Assembly (NCBI GenBank): GCA_025617375.2
Contig: JAMYGW020000008.1
Location: forward strand, 930,001-994,000
DNA: 64,000 nt
Origin: Acarospora socialis
Lineage: Eukaryota; Ascomycota; Lecanoromycetes; Acarosporales; Acarosporaceae
Direction: 5' to 3'
Below, piece after piece: positions 1-10,605 of the stretch (position 1 is the stretch's first letter; each line of letters opens with the position of its first letter). The position numbers and the translations under genes are program-made. The notes beneath the pieces are model-generated. The model was not told the origin of the DNA. It did not search any database and worked only from the letters and a program-made list of their open reading frames with translations.

Positions 1-2136
1 TATGCCAAAACAATAGTACGGGATGACCTTTCGGAGGTGGGTATCGGAGACAGTTGAGCAATAAAGAGTCCCAAGCTTTCTAATATACATTGAAGCGGAG
101 CGCGCTGTCTCAAGAGTCAACGGCATATCCTCAATTCGAAGAGCAACGGCAATTGCCTCAGACTCCCGCTGGTGTCGTTGATGGTATATTCCGCTGAGTA
201 TGCGAAGCGATAGTGCCCTAAGGCTATGGGATGGTGTCGCGAGATTGCTAATCAAAGCATCCTCCAAGGCCTCAACGGCATCGGTAGAGTAACCAAGGCG
301 CCCAGACAGTATAGTGATGTATCCGAGGAGAGATTCCAAGAATGGTGGTAGAGCTTTGTATTTCGGTGCCGATGAGCAAAGACTTGGCCACAGAGAGGGA
401 TCTAGATCTCCGCCGTAACGAGGAGTCGTGACAAATGAGAGTAGAGCTCGGCCAACGCCAAAAAGGATACTGTTTTCGCGGACGTCTTGTGAAGAGGAGC
501 TTAAGCAGACTTCTGCGTGTTGGCCAAGGTAGCCTGTAATGCTCTCGCGTAGCGACTGATCGAAAGATAGGGAGTCCATCAGGTCGAGGTAGGCACAGAA
601 TTTGGGCACGAGGTCATCGTTATCGATTTCAGCGGCGAACATGCTCCGAACCTTGTGCTGCCAAGCCGTCGGACAAAGCAACCGACCGGCGCTGGAGGTC
701 GCCCTCGTAAGACAACCGAGAGAAGACAATTTGGGCAGCAGTACACAGAGCTGATCCTCGTTATCCGCCCAACGCGAATTTACGACTCTGCAGGGATTAT
801 ATGTTAGGCTATGTGTATCCTTATGAAGGGTCCAAGGTGCTCACTTTTGTAGGTGGGGTAATAGTATGCTTGGAAACCGCTCCGTACTCATCTGGGCAAA
901 CGAGCGGCAAAGAGTGAGGAAGTGCTTCGTGAATCTCTCTTCTGATATAACGATCATGATTTGCCGGAGGTGTGAAATAACCACGTCCATTGGGGCCAAC
1001 TGCAAGATGACCGCCGCAGCCGAAACAATCTCTATAGCTGCATCATCTAGGGACTCTAAAGGCAATGCGATTGTTGCATCCAGCAGTCGTTCTAATGTCT
1101 CTAGCATTGGCTGCCAACACTGCACCCTTGTCCCTTTCCGGACGCCAGACAATATAAACAGTAACCGTCCGCCAAAGGCGAGGTAACCAGGTTTCGGATG
1201 CAAGATTATGCCTTGCATGCCTTGTAGAACAGCTTCCTGTAGTGGCTGGAAACCGTCCATGTCGACGTGGTGGATGAGGCTTATTAGAACACCGCAAACG
1301 ACTTCTTCTGCCTTTAAATTTTGAACTTGGTTCTCCTCAAGTAGGTTGGCGAGCAGACTTCGAATCACAACAACCCCACTGGAATGCAAGCCTCTTTTGA
1401 CTCCCTTCACAGCACCTGTGAACAGTCTCATCAGTCCCTGCTGGTAAAAGTGCACAGCGCGCCCTTCAGTGGCGTGTCTCAAGTCCTCAAAGGCATGCCG
1501 GATCAGATTCTCTAAAGGGCTTTTATTCTTAAAATACAACGCTCCTGCCTTTTTCACCAAGAAGCTCAGTGCCTCCGCCGCGAATCTAACAACGTATAAT
1601 TTTTTATTTTCCTTTCCCAATAAAGGTACCAAGATGTCGTATAATGGTCGCAGATCAGGAACAAGTAATCTCGATAAGTATTTGAACAACCATGCCAGGC
1701 ATGAGAAACTCCACTCGATGACTTCCACGTCTGCATGCTTGGCGGCCACGGAAGCCACGAGTGTTACTGCTCTTTGGAAGTGTGGTTCGAACCGTAGCTC
1801 TAAATCGTGGGCGAAGTGTCCCAGGAGACTCAGTAATGGTTCCAACGAATGCGCGTCCATCTTCCCGATATACTCTGTCATTAGGTCCATCACTCGGTGC
1901 TGGTAATGCAACAGCTGCGGTAAGCTCTCGCATAGCGGCTTCACTAGGCGCGCAAACTCCGTGAAATTCTCGGAGAGATTCAGATCGATCCATTCCTCGA
2001 GAGATGACTTAAAGTAGGAGGCAGCGAATGCATCCTGCTCTCCTACATTCTGGCGGCGAACTCGTCGAACGGGATCTATGTTGATCTTTGCGATGCGTTG
2101 CGTGAAAGACTCCCAGCGGTGGTTCTTAGTTGACAT
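1..2136 (-). CDS. UTP20: UTP20, U3 snoRNP / 90S pre-ribosome scaffold (N-terminal part, runs off window)
   Basis: This is the N-terminal part of UTP20 (DRIM), a very large HEAT-repeat protein of the nucleolar small-subunit processome needed for 18S rRNA maturation. The chosen ATG (complement 2134-2136) gives the start MSTKNHRW, followed by helical-repeat sequence typical of the family (for example KNKSPLENLIRHAFEDLRHA). Exon 1 is complement 845-2136. A 57-bp intron (complement 788-844) has a GTGAGC donor, a CTAAC branch site and a TGCAG acceptor. Exon 2 is complement 1-787; it is open to the left edge and begins VVNSRWADNEDQLCVLLPKL. Only about 690 residues are present against roughly 2,500 usual for the family. 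The gene is transcribed divergently from the CWF19L1-like gene. The family assignment is by remembered sequence style and order, not a search. Confidence 0.85.
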
Positions 2137-2450
2137 AGTACCACCCTTGATGACCTTGGACCGCCTCATCTTCAGAAGAGAGGACATATTGCGTGTCGAC
2201 GCCAGAGAATGGTGTCTGGCTTGCAAGGTGAAATCCGCGATTGATACGATAAATTTCAGAAAGTTTCCATTACGCTAACGCTTACGGAAGAATTTGCTGC
2301 CTAGCTCCCGTCCGACTCGACCCACGCCGGAACCCTGCCCGCAGTGTGAAGGACCACCGCTCGGGCTTTCTATACCTCCTATGTGTAAAGATACGTTTTG
2401 AACCAATACAGATGGGGATGGAAATATAGCAGGTCTTTAAGTATCTGGAA
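2137..2450. promoter_or_regulatory. Divergent promoter between UTP20 and CWF19L1-like gene
   Basis: This 314-bp intergenic stretch separates two divergently transcribed RNA-processing genes, so it must hold both promoters. No clear TATA box or known site was recognised. Confidence 0.5.
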
Positions 2451-4232
2451 ATGGCATCCAAAATGTGCGTACACAGTCGTGGCTTTCCTCTGCAAATATC
2501 TGTCCAACCAGGCGGGCTGGGATTTGCCCTATTCTTACAACGCGTCCTCCACGCAACACTCCTTTTTGAAGATCCTTACTGACGGCAAGCTTATGGTAGA
2601 CTGGTCATTGGTGGTATTGGCGGGGCGGTGTCTTCAGTGTTCAAAAAATTGTCAAACTTGCATGCCAAAAATGTCTTCTCTTTTGCCATCATTGTTGGTG
2701 ATGTCTTTGCCGAACCGACGGCATCAACAGCCGCCGACGAGGGAGACATAGAGGCCCTACTGAAGGGCGAAATCAAGATTCCATTACCAACCTATTTTAC
2801 CCTCAACTCTTACGCGCTTCCTCAGCGCATAGTTGACAAGTTGGAGTCCTCGAACGGCGAGTTGACATCAAACCTTTACTTCCTGGGCAAGCGGACAACC
2901 ATCAAGACATCTGAAGGCATTAGGATTGTTGCTCTCGGAGGCAAGTTCGATACTAATGTAATCGGCGGTCTGTCAAAGGATAAATACCTCCCATTTTATA
3001 CAGAAAGCGATGCGAGATCACTATTCGGCGCAAACAGCGCCGACATCCTGATCACTAGTCAATGGCCATCGTCAATCCGTACTGGTTCGAAAGTAGCATT
3101 CAACTCGGACTTAGAGGAACCACCAGGTCCTCAATGTATCGCGGACCTGTGCGCCACGCTAAAGCCCCGATACCATTTCTCCACCTCTCCGAATACCTTC
3201 TGGGAGCGTGAACCTTTCTTTCATGTGCCTAATGAAGGTACAGAAGACTTCAAACCTATTACGCGCTTCATCAGCCTCGCCCCTTACAACAACACTGCAA
3301 ACCAGAAGTGGCTCTATGCCTTCTCGTTGGACCCTAGCGCAGCCCTACCCCTCAGCATACCACCCGGCACGACAGCTTCCCCGTTGGTTGGCAAGTCTCA
3401 AAAGCGAACTCGACTTCCAGATCAAGAGCAGTCATACTCACGCTTTGCCAAAACTGATCATCATCACCGTCCTTCAAAACGATCGCGACCACCACCGACA
3501 CCTGCCGAATGCTTCTTTTGTTTGTCCAATCCAAATCTAGCCACGCACCTTATCACGTCAATAGCTACAGATGCTTACCTTACAACAGCCAAGGGCCCTC
3601 TCAGTACTCCGACCACCTTTCCTATCCTTGGATTTCCATCTCATATCCTCATCATACCCCTGCCACATGCACCAACGCTTGACTTGATTGCTGATCCAGC
3701 TACACGGACCTCTACGTTCAAAGAAATGCAAAGATACCGAAAAGCTCTACAAGCCATGGTCAGACACCAAAGCAAGGGTGAACTTGGTGCGGTTACCTGG
3801 GAGGTGAGCAGAGCAAGCGGCGTTCACATCCATTGGCAGTTTCTGCCCATCTCAATAGACATAATAAAACGGGGCTTGGTAGAGGCAGCGTTCAAAGTCG
3901 AAGCCGAGAATGAGAAATACCCTCATTTCCAAGCAGAAAGAGCCGATGATGGCGGGACTGAACAAGGTGACCACTTCCGGCTCTGGATCTGGAAAGCCGG
4001 AAATGCAGACACGGGCGACGATGCCGATATCGAGAAATCACTCGTCCTACAACTCTCTTCCGATCAGCGCTTTGACGTACAGTTCGGCCGGCGAGTTCTG
4101 GCAAAGCTACTGCAGCTGGAAGCTCGTCTCGATTGGAAGGATTGCATGCAGTCGCAGGCTGAGGAGGAAGCAGATGCGGAAGAATTTAAGGAGGCGTTCA
4201 AGGAGTTTGACTTTTCTCTGGCCGAAAGCTGA
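2451..4232 (+). CDS. drn1: CWF19L1/Drn1-like CwfJ-family lariat-debranching-associated protein
   Basis: This 548-residue protein is spliced from 2451-2464 and 2600-4232. The tiny first exon encodes MASKI; the intron has a GTGCGT donor, a TTACTGAC branch site and a TAG acceptor. Splicing joins MASKI to LVIGGIGGAVSSVFKKL, the expected start of the N-terminal metallophosphatase-like domain. The middle carries GGKFDTN-type motifs. The C-terminal half shows the CwfJ_C_1 HIT-like region, with AECFFCLSNPNLATH near residue 305 and the HIT-like VHIHWQFLP, followed by CwfJ_C_2. In yeast Drn1 works with the lariat debranching enzyme Dbr1; the human relative is CWF19L1. The N-terminal domain separates it from Cwf19 proper. 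Family known; role here inferred. Confidence 0.85.
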
Positions 4233-4600
4233 CGGGCGACTTGTAACTCGCCAACCTAGCTCTTCTATAGCCCCGGCGTTATTTAACGGGATGGGCAGTA
4301 GAAACGTGCAGATAGATGCATAGAGATGACACGCAGGAATGGAAATGGTCCTACACATTTGTGTGCAACGTCCCTGCGCGGTCCTGGCTTCATGAAGTGT
4401 ATCGGACCTTCTGCCCATCATTGAATCATGGTAATGGTCTACCTTTACGCCCGCATGAAGAAGTACCCAACGTATAGAAAATACCCTCATTTGACTTTGC
4501 CGATCGACACACGTAGCTATTCTCAGAGCGTCGCTCTCTCAGAATCTACCGTCACACCATCTACGCTTCAACAACACTCTTCGGCCCATTTAAGGAACGA
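4233..4600. other. Convergent 3' intergenic region
   Basis: This 368-bp stretch lies between two convergent genes. It is expected to hold both 3' UTRs. No gene or repeat was seen. Confidence 0.5.
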
Positions 4601-5227
4601 TCACTGAGGAAGAGGCACCCTCCCACCGCCCCTTCCCCCTGTAAGCCGATACAAGAGGGAAGCCCCGTCCGGCCCCAAACTCCCCCTCAAACCCCCCACG
4701 GCCCCGCGCTTGAACAATGTGACCGTAACCCCGCCCCTGTGACTCTTCCCCGCCAAACCGCCCTCGTGCGCCACACACTGATCCACAAGCTCCCGAATCC
4801 ACGCCTCGATTTCGGCCCAACTCGCCACCGCACTGCGCGCCCCGAGCGGCAGATCAAGGAAGATGTTGCACGTGCCGTGAGCGAATGCCTGCGGTAGCCC
4901 GGACAGGGCGTGGTCGGCGGAGGCGGCTTCCCGGTACGTGAAGGTTCGGCGCGTGTCTACGCCTATACGGTATCCTGCTGGGCCTGAGGGCGAGTAGAAG
5001 GGGGTCTTGGCCAGGGCTTGCATGCAGTCGTCGAGCACGATTAGGCCTGGCCCCGGCGTGCCGTAGCAGGTTATGTCCGCGGGGTGGGTGCGGCCGGGGG
5101 GTTGGGGGTTTGGTGGTGGGGTTGCTGGTGATGGTGGTGCGGCCAGGACGGTGGTGAGGTTGAGGATGAGGGTGAGGGTGAGAGTGAGGGTGAGGAGGGA
5201 GATGAGGGTGGAGGGACCGCGGCGCAT
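4601..5227 (-). CDS. Small secreted protein of unknown function
   Basis: This is a single-exon protein of 208 residues. The only in-frame ATG near the start is at complement 5225-5227 (MRRGPSTLIS). It is followed by a long hydrophobic signal segment made almost wholly of Leu-Thr repeats and ending near TTVLA-APP. A Pro-rich linker (about residues 30-48) precedes a compact domain with four cysteines (DITCYGTPGPG, LDDCMQAL, HGTCNIFLD, VDQCVAHEG). This is the pattern of extracellular fungal proteins stabilised by two disulfides. A TATATAAA box on the minus strand (5311-5318) lies about 85 bp upstream of the ATG. I do not recognise a characterised family. The C-terminal 35 residues are Gly/Arg-rich and low in complexity. 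Confidence 0.65.
   Translation of the reverse strand: MRRGPSTLISLLTLTLTLTLILNLTTVLAAPPSPATPPPNPQPPGRTHPADITCYGTPGPGLIVLDDCMQALAKTPFYSPSGPAGYRIGVDTRRTFTYREAASADHALSGLPQAFAHGTCNIFLDLPLGARSAVASWAEIEAWIRELVDQCVAHEGGLAGKSHRGGVTVTLFKRGAVGGLRGSLGPDGASLLYRLTGGRGGGRVPLPQ
5161..5196. repeat. GTGAGG-type hexamer tract inside the signal-peptide coding region
   Basis: A run of near-identical GTGAGG units on the plus strand encodes the TLTLTLTL core of the signal peptide of the secreted protein. It is a plausible length-variable tract. Confidence 0.7.
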
Positions 5228-5581
5228 GATTGCTGTGGAGGAGTACTTGGTCAAATCGTGCCTGCTTTCGAAGCTGGTCAGATGGGATTTCGAAACCGGA
5301 CCTTGGGAGGTTTATATAGATGGAGGAGAATCATGACGGTGGCCTTTTGCGCGGGTACTCTGCCTCCACAAAGTACACTTAGTTAGGGTCATCGCGAGGA
5401 AGAGCAGAGGATATGACTGTGAAACAATTCAGGCGATGAGTGGCACGTTGGCTCGCGTATGGACTGAAACAGATAGTTCTTTCTCATATCGAGTAGAGTT
5501 GAGGCTGTGGCCATCTCATGCTTGGCGGTACAGCGCGATGCAAAACACCATACCATAAGCGACAGCATGTACATAGTACTA

Positions 5582-5669
5582 CTCGCGGTGACGTAGAGGG
5601 ATATGGTACGCTTCGGGTATGACTAATGTAAGCGTACCATATCCCTCCACGTGACTTAGCCATCCCGAG
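5582..5669. mobile_element. MITE-like inverted-repeat element, copy A
   Basis: An 88-bp element flanked by TA on both sides. Its ends read CTCGCGG and, on the other strand, CTCGGGA. Internally it carries a perfect 18-bp inverted repeat, 5596-5613 against 5630-5647, both containing GATATGGTACGC, with a 16-bp loop. The arms continue imperfectly outwards through CACGTGAC-like sequence. The ends and the internal GGTACGC words match copy B at 9996-10125, which argues for one non-autonomous family with TA target duplication, as used by Tc1/mariner-type elements. Confidence 0.65.
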
Positions 5670-6143
5670 TAGGTATGGATAAAAAACGTTTTCAAGTCAG
5701 CGTGACGGTTTTTAAACGTTTAGTATGGTTTTAAGACATATATAGTGTAATATAGTGGGGCTTCATCTATGTGTATATAGTGTTAGTAAGCAGCCCATAA
5801 GATATGATGACTAAAGACTGTGTCATTCTTCTATACTCTCCTTATGCTGATGTAGAAACTATTACATAATGATTAAGTAAGCTGTCAGAAAGTGACGGTT
5901 TTTAAACATCAAATGACGTTAGCTTAAAAACCCGTTTTCAAACATTTGCCATTCCTAATCCCGAGCACCGCGAGTAGAGTACTCATGCGGACAACAAGTC
6001 AACATATCACACGCTACCACAAACTGTTGTTTTGTAGACACATACTCCGTACTTGACAATAATCTGATAAACTCTTTCTGATTTTAAATTATAATTGGGT
6101 AAATAAATACATCATTAACTTTTTGTTAGGACTAGCAGTGGGC

Positions 6144-6163
6144 CCCCTCGCACGCGCGAGGGG
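6144..6163. repeat. GC-rich perfect hairpin
   Basis: Arms CCCCTCGC (6144-6151) and GCGAGGGG (6156-6163) are perfectly complementary around a 4-base loop. It follows CAGTGGG, which resembles the start of a hAT-type terminal repeat. No partner end was found. Confidence 0.5.
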
Positions 6164-6176
6164 TGGAGCCGGTCCT

Positions 6177-6336
6177 GGGATTTACTCCTCCTAAACTGTA
6201 TGCGATTCTCAGGATAAAGCCTCCCTCTCCTCTGTCCGGACCTTCAGCCCTTCAGTCATTGAACCAAGTGAATGTTAGTTCAGAGTCCTAGCAGAGAGGT
6301 GGAATCAGTTGTGGGATTTACTCCTAAATTGTATGC
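6177..6336. repeat. Diverged direct repeat of a GGGATTTACTCCT block
   Basis: The block GGGATTTACTCCTCCTAAAC, continuing to TGTATGC, at 6177-6203 recurs at 6313-6336 with a 3-bp deletion and a base change. The copies are about 136 bp apart. Both are followed by CAGCCCTTCAGT words (near 6246 and 6343). This is probably relict repetitive DNA. Confidence 0.45.
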
Positions 6337-7132
6337 ACATCCCAGCCCTTCAGTTGCACTCTTCTAAGTGGGTGTTTATTTGAAGTCTTTGGATGCAATA
6401 TCAGTCTTTTGCCCGTCGGACCTTCGGCCCATCGCCCCTCCGGGTGGGGCTCCGTGTTTTGAGCCTCAAGTCACGTGTGGATGTATTTGAGTCAGCAATT
6501 ATGTAAGAAAATTGCTTGATCAGGTGGGCAGATTGCCCGTTCAGTAAAGAGGCTTATGGGAAAGGTCAAGGGTATCGGACCATGTGAGCACTTTGGGACC
6601 CTGGTGTTGGTCTGTGAGGTGGTTGCGCAATGATTTGCTCCCGCAAATCTCCGTGTGAGCTTTGATTCCCACATGCTCAGGAGTCAAGCATGGAATGGAT
6701 TCAACCGCAGTACTCCACATACATGACGTTAGAAGCTGTTTGTCAGATCAGCACGAACGGAAATTGTATTCAGATACCATTAGCCCAGTGTAAAGTACTA
6801 GGTAGCCAACCCAGCATGCGCGGACTTTAGAGTACTATACTAGGCAAGCAATACCTTGAGCACATGAATCTACAGACTTCACTCAGCAATGGTAAGTTAT
6901 GAGTGTCTGACTTGTTGATGTGGCGATTTATGTGTCCAGAACGTGGTGAAATTCTAAGACATTTGTATTCAGGACCATAGAAGTCTTTTCTGAGTGGTGT
7001 TGACCATGGAAGCGTTCTATGCAGTTGCATCGGCCATCCTACCGGGTCTTTTTGCCCATCCACTCCGTCCATAGATAAGGATGGGATATCCAATCCGGCT
7101 CATGCGCCACCCGAGATGTTTCCCGGCTTATT

Positions 7133-7178
7133 TGGGATATTGGTACATGTAGATACCGTAAGCGTGCCATACCCCGGC
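7133..7178. mobile_element. Possible degenerate MITE fragment (copy D)
   Basis: An imperfect palindrome with GGGATATTGGTAC on the left and AAGCGTGCCATACCCC on the right resembles the core of copy A. The ends cannot be placed. Confidence 0.3.
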
Positions 7179-7303
7179 GTAAGGTAGTACCTAGTAGTAA
7201 TACGAGTACGTGGCCAATTTTGATGCTACTTAAGGTAAGGTAGGAAGCCTGGTCGACGGGATCTACCGGGACCGAACCTTGGGCTACCTTGAGATGTAAG
7301 GTA

Positions 7304-7370
7304 CTCTACAGAAGGATATGGTACTCTATGCATACCGTATCTTCCCACATGACAACCACCATTTCGAGAG
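7304..7370. mobile_element. MITE-like inverted-repeat element, copy C (degenerate)
   Basis: A 67-bp segment flanked by TA. It begins CTCTACAGAAGGATATGGTA and ends on the other strand as CTCTCGAAATGG. It aligns with copies A and B through the GGATATGGTAC and GAAATGRYGGY words. Differences from copy B include C-to-T and A-to-G transitions, as expected for a decayed or RIP-mutated copy. Confidence 0.5.
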
Positions 7371-7875
7371 TATTACAAGAGTAAAGCAGCCTACATATGA
7401 ATTGGGCAAAACACATAATGGTAGGTGATAGGTTTCGTACAGATATCTGTGTTAACTATCTATGGACATTTACGCTGTGAGGACATACAGGTATCGTCGT
7501 TCTTCACTACACCTTGGGCCTGTAAGGTAATTGAGTTCCCCACAAATCTTGTCTAATCTTCATTGGCAGTGTCCATTCCGCTGTATCCTGACCTTGTAGA
7601 TACTAACGTCATTAGGTAAGACACGCGTCGGGGAGCAGGTAAGGTGTCTGGGAAGATGTCCTACTGCACTGTAGCCCTATCGGAGTGCCTACGCTTGACT
7701 ACGGAACCCGTTCGCTGCATGTCAGATTCAAGCTGACAATAATGAAGCTCCGTTCCCTGGAAGTGTAATTGTCCACTTGAATTAGGCACACGTCTGGCTT
7801 CGCTGTCCATGTTATCGTTCAGCACTAGATTGAATTCCTCCGAGCACGTTTCTCAGTGAACTTGCTCAAACTAAA

Positions 7876-9392
7876 ATGTCAACTAAGCAGCGACGTTGGA
7901 CGCCAGAGGAAGATGCCACTCTTCGAAAAGAGGTTGCTTGTCAATCAGCAAGTACGTTGGCAAAGCATCTCTCAGTGTCTCTCAGATATCTAATATCACG
8001 CATCATATGCAGTTTTCAATGGCGAAATCAAAGACTGGAATAAGATTGCGCAAAAGATACCCGGCAGAACCAACAAGGATTGTCGGAAACGGTTCTACAA
8101 CGAAGTCACCGGAGGCTTAAGAAAGGTCTAGATTCAACACTAAATGACTTTCGAGTAAATCTGTCTGACAAGATTGATCGCTCAGGGCATGTGGACAAAA
8201 GAAGAAGATCAACTTCTCAAAGACTATGTGAATTGGTATGGCCCGTGTTGGACTTTGATTGCCCAGAACATTCCAACCCGAAGTGCAGAGCGTACGTTTT
8301 AGGCCATGATCCTGCACTACATTAGAAGTACTGATGTATGCGTTGTATAAGAGTGCTCCAAGCGGTGGCAGCATTGCCTTGACCCGAAATTGGATCATAG
8401 CAGCTGGACCGAAGACGAAGCAAGTTCCATTTTCCCCCTTTCTCTGCATTCCAATCTGAAGATCAGTTACACTAACACGAAATATTAGAATAAAAACCTC
8501 CTGATCGCAGTGGAGACTCATGGAACGGCTTGGAAAGACATTCAGGCACGTCATTTTCCCGGAAGGTCGGCTAATAACCTCAAAAACCAGTCAGTCACTC
8601 ACGATCAGCACATACATAATATTCCTAATGAACATTTGTGGGATATATAGGTACACAATTCTGAAGCGCAAATCGCTCACGATCCTATCAAACACCTCAC
8701 CATGCTGCAAGCCAGATTCGACGGCGGAGGAACTTGTACGGAGTCCCAAGGACTCACTACCCACTACCGACACATCAGCTGAGCTCTGTGACCCCTTTGG
8801 CACGCCCGATTTTGGATCGTTTGATATTGGCATCGAATCTACTGGCCTCTTTCCTGAGCAGCTCGGTCTAACGCCGGAGTATAGCAGCGGCACTTCTCTA
8901 GAATCTTTACTCTCGCCTTCTCCATATGCCCGGGCGAGGATATCGGTTTCGAATCAGGAGACCCGGACTCCAGATCAACAACTGAGCTCTTGCTCGCCAT
9001 GGAGCGAAGCAGACCTGGAAGCAAGCCTATCAACAGATCCGTTCCCATATACACCGGCAACAACGTTCGAGAACGCGAGCCCTCTTATCACTCACAATGA
9101 GCAAGAAGCAACCCTAGACCATACGACCTTTGGGATATTAGCTACCAGAAGCCCAGTCGCATCATTTCTGTCAGCTGGAGGCAAGCCACCTGAAAGGGTA
9201 CAGATTGAAGGCCCAGTGGAGGCGGAAAAGCAACAGCAGCCGATGGGCATGCCGGACGCAGCCCTGCCGAGTCCGGCGAATGCTAGCATGCGTGCAACTA
9301 TTACTGTCAACGATGTTTCGCCATGTACTTTATCTGCGGTTATGGGGATTCTTATCAAGTCCAAAGCGAAGACCGTGCTTGAGATGGAGTGA
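7876..9392 (+). CDS. Three-repeat MYB transcription factor
   Basis: This protein has 401 residues. Exons: 7876-7951, 8013-8125, 8186-8291, 8352-8419, 8489-8589, 8651-9392. Three MYB repeats fill the first ~155 residues: RRWTPEEDATL through IAQKIPGRTNKDCRKRF; GMWTKEEDQLL through NIPTRSAEQCSKRWQHCL; SSWTEDENKNLLIAV through RHFPGRSANNLKNQY. The remaining ~245 residues are low-complexity, acidic and Ser/Pro-rich, as in activation domains. Intron 4 (8420-8488) starts with GCAAGT rather than GT; only this choice keeps the third repeat intact and in frame. The gene lies beside the MFS gene at the edge of the polyketide cluster, so it is a candidate pathway regulator. That role is inferred; MYB proteins also control development. 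Confidence 0.8.
8420..8488 (+). other. Candidate GC-AG intron in the MYB gene
   Basis: The intron begins GCAAGT and ends TTAG. The nearby GT donor (8424) leaves the wrong phase for the conserved NLLIAV segment. The GC donor gives SSWTEDENKNLLIAV, an expected MYB repeat start. Confidence 0.65.
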
Positions 9393-9995
9393 AATGCCGT
9401 TCTAGTAGGCATCTTCTGTGGCATGACCTAGACTAACATCTATAGCATACCTGTTTAGGAGTTTACATGTGAGATGGGCAAGAAATAGAAGGAGAGAAGG
9501 TTGGGAGCCTCTTAGGGTTTCAGGTTTCAGCGGTCGACATCAATCGGCAAACCTCCTGGTCAAATTTACAGTAGATAACACCAGCTTTCGCAACATCTCT
9601 GTCGCCTTCATGAGCTACTACGCCTGAGAAAAATCCCCTAATCATGAATGCTCAATTAGTGTAGCCAATGCTAGGAAGGCGGCCAGTTATGTAGGGTACA
9701 CCAAGCCTGTGTGCAATGAGAAACCGTGGATGGTGATCGTGTTCATATCCTGAGGGGACTCGTTTGCGGGGAACACTGACTTGAATTGGTCAAAACCCTT
9801 CTCCAAACCCAGCCGCCAGCGCGTAGCTTCTGCGTATCTGGTCAATTTTATCTATGTACATTGAGCCTGTGTTTCTCCTAGCCCCTATCCAGTTGAATGT
9901 CACAGTCAAGAAGTCCTTGTAACGTCACTTGTTTTGTGTCCAGCTGTGAGTCTCTGGCTCATACGGGGAATTTGCAAATGAGGTTATTCATTTTA

Positions 9996-10125
9996 CTCGC
10001 GGCGCTCGAGATGGCGGCCGCCACATGCATGGGAGGATATGCTAAGCTTACTTCGATAGGATGACTAAGATCAGCGTACCATACCTATTCTTCCACGTGA
10101 TGGCCGTCATTTCCAGCGCCGCGAG
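9996..10125. mobile_element. MITE-like element, copy B (best preserved ends)
   Basis: A 130-bp element bounded by TA on each side, with 11-bp perfect terminal inverted repeats CTCGCGGCGCT (9996-10006) and AGCGCCGCGAG (10115-10125). The arms continue imperfectly (GAGATGGCGGCCGCCACATG against GAAATGACGGCCATCACGTG). There is no coding capacity. It matches copy A in its ends and its GCGTACCATA core. Confidence 0.75.
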
Positions 10126-10306
10126 TATTTGTGTTGAATGGATATGACAAGCCTTCCTTGCTTTGCAGCGCTAGCAGACCCTAGCATGTGGATCCGGACA
10201 TGACTGCTTACCAACACGCACATGGTCCCTGCCTCTTGCACAGCTGCATACAGGACTCCTGATGGGGTTGACGCTGCATTACCATGTCTCACATGAAACG
10301 TCAACC

Positions 10307-10321
10307 ATACTCCGGCCCTAG
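10307..10321 (+). promoter_or_regulatory. Cluster motif RTACTCCGGNCC before the MFS gene
   Basis: ATACTCCGGCCCTAG lies about 285 bp upstream of the MFS start codon. It matches the motif found in the other cluster promoters. Confidence 0.6.
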
Positions 10322-10605
10322 CTTACAGACTCAATCATTTGCCATGCATTGTATCTGCTTCGGTTTAGGAGTGGTGCCTTTTCGCCGTTATCTCCGATGC
10401 TGTGCACCGCTGGCTGGCTTTGTTTGCGAATCTACATGTATTATGTCCCGTTCATCTTCCCTCAACCTTTCTCCTTTTGGTATTCACTCAAGTACACATT
10501 GCTACTCACCGTGTCTCTTGAAAGCTCTAGGTCCCTTGCCTACACTACTTCTCTTCTTCCTTCCTCTACGACTCAGAGCTGATTCTGTCCGGCATTCCTC
10601 TCACG

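Larger units (their letters stand above)
5228..7875. other. Gene-free, partly AT-rich stretch with degenerate repeats
   Basis: No convincing exon was found in this 2.6-kb stretch. The part from about 5680 to 6120 is clearly AT-rich and holds repeated words: the block starting GTGACGGTTTTTAAAC occurs near 5701 and again near 5891, and AAAA-C-GTTTTCAA words occur near 5686 and 5925. Together with the nearby inverted-repeat elements and transition-type differences between copies, this looks like degraded transposon DNA, possibly altered by RIP. That last point is inference. Confidence 0.55.
9393..10605. other. Intergenic region between MYB and MFS genes
   Basis: This 1.2-kb stretch holds the MYB 3' end, MITE copy B (9996-10125) and the MFS promoter with one cluster motif (10307-10321). 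No gene was seen. Confidence 0.6.
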
